The translations under genes were made by a program, and so were the position numbers. Below, piece after piece: positions 61,143 to 64,000 of a DNA stretch of 64,000 bases. The notes beneath the pieces were generated by a model that was not told the origin of the DNA, made no database searches, and worked only from the letters and a program-made list of their open reading frames with translations. Position 1 is the first letter of the stretch. Each line of letters starts with the position of its first letter. Origin of the DNA: Hyphomicrobiales bacterium (lineage in GTDB: Bacteria; Pseudomonadota; Alphaproteobacteria; Rhizobiales; Beijerinckiaceae); contig JAIXTT010000005.1 of NCBI GenBank assembly GCA_027483795.1, positions 32,744 to 96,743 on the forward strand, read 5' to 3'.

Positions 61143-61558
61143 TGAAGCCGATCAACATCTTCGACGTCGCGGGCCGCGCCATGGCGGCGCAACAGGTCCG
61201 CCTGAACACCGTCGCTTCCAACATGGCCAACGCGAACACCGTCGCGACCACGCCCGAGGAAGCCTACCGGGCGATGCGTCCGGTATTCGAGACCGTCTAT
61301 GCGGGCACGTCCGGGGCGGGGCGGGGCGTCGCCACCGTCGACACCGTCGGTATCGCCCGCTCGGACGGCACCCCCGACAAGCGGTTCCAGCCCCATCACC
61401 CGCTCGCCGACAAGGACGGATACGTCTACGCGGCGAACGTGGACACCAACGAGGAGCTCGTCGACATGCTCGAAGCTTCTCGCCAGTACCAGAACAACAT
61501 CGAAGTCCTCGCGACTGCGAAGTCGCTGATGCTGAAAACGATCAGCATCGGAAAGTAA
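61142..61558 (+). CDS. flgC: Flagellar rod protein FlgC
   Basis: A 138-residue FlgC with FDVAGRAMAAQQVRLNTVAS and NMANANTV, ending NEELVDMLEASRQYQNNIEV, all typical. GTP-independent structural protein of the proximal rod. Confidence 0.96.
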   Translation: MKPINIFDVAGRAMAAQQVRLNTVASNMANANTVATTPEEAYRAMRPVFETVYAGTSGAGRGVATVDTVGIARSDGTPDKRFQPHHPLADKDGYVYAANVDTNEELVDMLEASRQYQNNIEVLATAKSLMLKTISIGK

Positions 61559-61574
61559 GACGCGGAGCAGAAAC

Positions 61575-62282
61575 ATGGCCACGATCAACAATACCGCGGA
61601 TTCCCAGCAGACGCTCGACGCGCTGCTCGCGAAGCTCGGCGTCAAGAAACAGTCCGGTCCGACCGCGCCGACGGCGAAGTCGCAGCTCGGCCAGGAGGAT
61701 TTCCTGAAGCTGATGACCGCTCAGCTGCAGAACCAGGATCCGTTCCAGCCGCAGTCCAACGACCAGATGATCGCGCAGATGGCGCAGTTCTCGACGGTCA
61801 CGGGCATCCAGCAGCTCAACACGACCATGTCGGGCGTCGCGACGGAAATCTCGCAGAACCGCATCGCGACGGCGGCGACCTTCGTGGGCCGCACCGTCCT
61901 CGTGCCGGGCAACACCGCGCTTTCGGACGCCGACGGCGCGATCAGCGGAGCGATCGATCTCGAACGCAGCGCCTCGGCGCTGACGGTCAACATCGCGACC
62001 GAGGAAGGGCAGCTCGTGAAGTCGCTCGAACTCGGCCCCAACGCGGCGGGCCTCGTCGGCTTCTCATGGGACGGCAAGGATGCGCGCGGCAACACGGTCG
62101 GCAAGGACCGTTACGTGATCACCGCGACCATGAAGTCGGGCAACACCGTGAGCGCCGCCAATGTCGACGTCTACGGCCCGATCACGGAAGCGAAGCTCGG
62201 CTCGGGCCTCGACGACACGACCTTCAAGGTCGGCGGAGCGGGCCTCGTCAAGCTGAGCGACATCAAGAGCATCAAGTACTGA
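61575..62282 (+). CDS. flgD: Hook-capping protein FlgD
   Basis: A 235-residue FlgD. It has LGQEDFLKLMTAQLQNQDPF and QPQSNDQMIAQMAQFSTVTG, the FlgD N-terminal signature, and a FlgD Ig-like region with GFSWDGKDARGNTVGKDRYV. It caps the growing hook. Confidence 0.95.
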   Translation: MATINNTADSQQTLDALLAKLGVKKQSGPTAPTAKSQLGQEDFLKLMTAQLQNQDPFQPQSNDQMIAQMAQFSTVTGIQQLNTTMSGVATEISQNRIATAATFVGRTVLVPGNTALSDADGAISGAIDLERSASALTVNIATEEGQLVKSLELGPNAAGLVGFSWDGKDARGNTVGKDRYVITATMKSGNTVSAANVDVYGPITEAKLGSGLDDTTFKVGGAGLVKLSDIKSIKY

Positions 62283-62319
62283 GCCCTACGCGCAACATCC
62301 GGAAGAGCGAGCAAGACCC

Positions 62320-64000
62320 ATGTCCTTCTATACCTCACTGACCGGCCTCAACGGCGCGCAGGCGGACATCGCGACCATCTCGAACAACGTCGCGAACGTC
62401 GGTACCACGGGCTTCAAACGCGCCCGCGCGGAATTCGGCGACATCTTCGCCACCTCGCCGCTGCAGAACGCCAACTCCGCGATCGGTTCGGGTACCATCC
62501 TGAAGTCGGTCAAGCAGCAGTTCACGCAGGGCAACATCCAGTCCTCGCTGAACGCGCTCGACCTCGCGATCTCGGGACAGGGCTTCTTCGCGATGAAGCC
62601 GAGCCTGACCTCGAGCCAGACCGTGTTCACCCGAAACGGCTCCTTCAGCGTCAACAACGACCGTTACGTCGTGGACTCGAAGGGCCAGTATCTGCAGGTC
62701 TTCCCGGTCAACGACGACGGCTCGGTCATCGCCACCGGCATCGACAGCGCCCGCAACCTTCAGCTGCCCGTCAATTCGGGTCTTCCGCAGGCCACCAACA
62801 AGATCGAACTCGGTCTGAACCTGCCCGCCGACGCGGAAATCATTCCGAACAACCCGAAATACACGGAAAGCAACCCCTACGTCTTCAACAAGGACGACGC
62901 GACGACCTTCAACCGCTCGACCTCGATCACGATTTACGACTCGCTCGGCAACCCGACGATCGCGACCATCTATTACGTGAAGACGTCGAACGCGACCGAG
63001 GCCTCGCCGACCAACAAGTGGCAGACCTACGTGTATGTGGGCGACAAGCAGCTCGATCCGGCGCTCATCGCCGCCAAGGACGAGCAGGGCCAGACCCTCT
63101 ACATCAACAAATTCGGTCAGGTGACGTCCGACCCGGCCTCGGTCGACTCGGCCTTCCAGCCCGGCGCGGCCCATCCGCTCTACAAGCTCGACCAGCAGGA
63201 CATCAAGGAACCGTCCTCGCCGTCCAAGGTCGTCGGCGCGGTGATGAAGAACATCGGCTTCGACTTCGGCGACACGGACAGCAACGAGGTCGAGATCATC
63301 GACGATCCGTCCCGCTACTCGGAAACGCGTGAAGGCGGCGCCGACGAATCGAACCCGCCCTTCTGGGGCAACGACATGTTCACGATCGCCGTGGACGGTT
63401 CGGAACCCGTTTCGATCAGCATCGAGCCCGGCAGCTATACGGGTACCGAACTGGCCGCCGAGATGACCCGCGCCGTCAACGAAGCCTTCGGCGACGACAA
63501 ATACGTGAAGATCACGGACACCTATGAACGCACCACCAGCGGCGCCGTCGTCGCGGGCAACGACATCATCCGGCTCGATCTCTACCGTCTCGACGACGAC
63601 GGCAACCCCTACGGCCTCCAGACGCCGATCGAGATCGACCTCTTGGGTTCGGCCGGCGTCGACGGGACGGCCGCGGACGGCGACGGCAACCCCGCCCCGA
63701 ACCGGGAACTCCAGTTGACCCGCGACGACTTGATCGATCTCGTGCAGCGCAAGCTCAACGATCAGATGAACGGCCGCTCGGACGATCTCGGCAAGGCGAG
63801 CGATACCTGGGTCGATCAGGACGATCCCGCCACCTGGCCGATCACCGTGGGCTACGACGTATCGAGCCGCGCCCTCACCTTCACCGCCAACCGCAACCTG
63901 ATCGGGCCGAATGCGAGCGAATTGGGCGCCCGTTTCAACAGCTTCCAGGTCTTCGTGCCGAGCGATCCGCAGTCGGGTGCCAGCATCGGCATTCCGGTGA
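62320..64000 (+). CDS. flgE: Flagellar hook protein FlgE, 3' end beyond the window
   Basis: An open frame of 560 codons with no stop before the window edge. It begins MSFYTSLTGLNGAQADIATI and SNNVANVGTTGFKRARAEF, then NALDLAISGQGFFAMKPS and TVFTRNGSFSVNNDRY, the FlgE pattern. A large variable region follows (from about residue 150), with calcium-type acidic segments such as DDDGNPYG and DGTAADGDGNP. Ordinary FlgE is about 400 residues; this one already has 560 without the C-terminal domain, so it carries a long outer insertion. Confidence 0.93.
   Translation, partial: MSFYTSLTGLNGAQADIATISNNVANVGTTGFKRARAEFGDIFATSPLQNANSAIGSGTILKSVKQQFTQGNIQSSLNALDLAISGQGFFAMKPSLTSSQTVFTRNGSFSVNNDRYVVDSKGQYLQVFPVNDDGSVIATGIDSARNLQLPVNSGLPQATNKIELGLNLPADAEIIPNNPKYTESNPYVFNKDDATTFNRSTSITIYDSLGNPTIATIYYVKTSNATEASPTNKWQTYVYVGDKQLDPALIAAKDEQGQTLYINKFGQVTSDPASVDSAFQPGAAHPLYKLDQQDIKEPSSPSKVVGAVMKNIGFDFGDTDSNEVEIIDDPSRYSETREGGADESNPPFWGNDMFTIAVDGSEPVSISIEPGSYTGTELAAEMTRAVNEAFGDDKYVKITDTYERTTSGAVVAGNDIIRLDLYRLDDDGNPYGLQTPIEIDLLGSAGVDGTAADGDGNPAPNRELQLTRDDLIDLVQRKLNDQMNGRSDDLGKASDTWVDQDDPATWPITVGYDVSSRALTFTANRNLIGPNASELGARFNSFQVFVPSDPQSGASIGIPV

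Overview
The window is high-GC bacterial chromosome, almost gap-free and with many genes overlapping by 1 to 8 bases. Several gene families point to an alphaproteobacterium: a phasin, a FixL/FixJ/FixK-type oxygen relay, a membrane-anchored CycM-type cytochrome c divergent from kdsB-pheA, an AbrB-family membrane protein, and an alphaproteobacterial MotA/MotB pair. I cannot name the genus. No tRNA, rRNA, CRISPR array, insertion sequence or prophage was seen.

Layout. Positions 1-7100 hold the start of an M3 peptidase gene, a phasin, a small lipoprotein, an AbrB-like protein and, on the minus strand, fixL-fixJ-receiver-fixK, then an aminotransferase. A perfect FNR/FixK-type box at 2483-2496, followed by a -10-like hexamer and a strong terminator at 2623-2664, suggests an unannotated oxygen-regulated small RNA. 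Positions 7300-26200 are housekeeping and metabolic: a transporter-fused hybrid histidine kinase, recR, yejABEF, nudC, a MarR-like regulator, pheA, kdsB, cycM, a gamma-glutamyltransferase, a chemoreceptor remnant, a hydrolase, a glycosyltransferase and infC with an AUU start.

Positions 26290-64000 are one large flagellar region. It contains motAB with a Sel1-repeat gene and a rod/hook-family gene, fliS, two sigma-54 activators (FleQ-like and FleT-like), the run fliEFGHIJKLMNOPQR-flhB plus three accessory genes, a divergent flgP-flgT-flgA-flgM-flgN-like block, flhA-flhF-flhG-fliA, a second MotA with a truncated MotB, a second rod/hook gene with two unknown genes and a second fliL-like gene, and flgBCDE (flgE runs off the end).

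Regulation can be read directly from the DNA. Seven sites match one sigma-54 pattern (YYGGCMCG-N4-YTKC, GG and GC ten bases apart), each upstream of a flagellar gene. Two sites before fliS and flgM share CTAAAG-N14-RCCGTYYT and look like FliA (sigma-28) promoters. The FleQ-like protein has a Fis-type DNA-binding end but a changed GAFTGS loop. The FleT-like protein has a canonical GAFTGA loop but no DNA-binding domain, so the two may act together. FleQ/FleT, FlhF/FlhG, FliA/FlgM and H-ring (FlgP/FlgT) homologues give a polar, gammaproteobacteria-like flagellar programme in an alphaproteobacterial setting.
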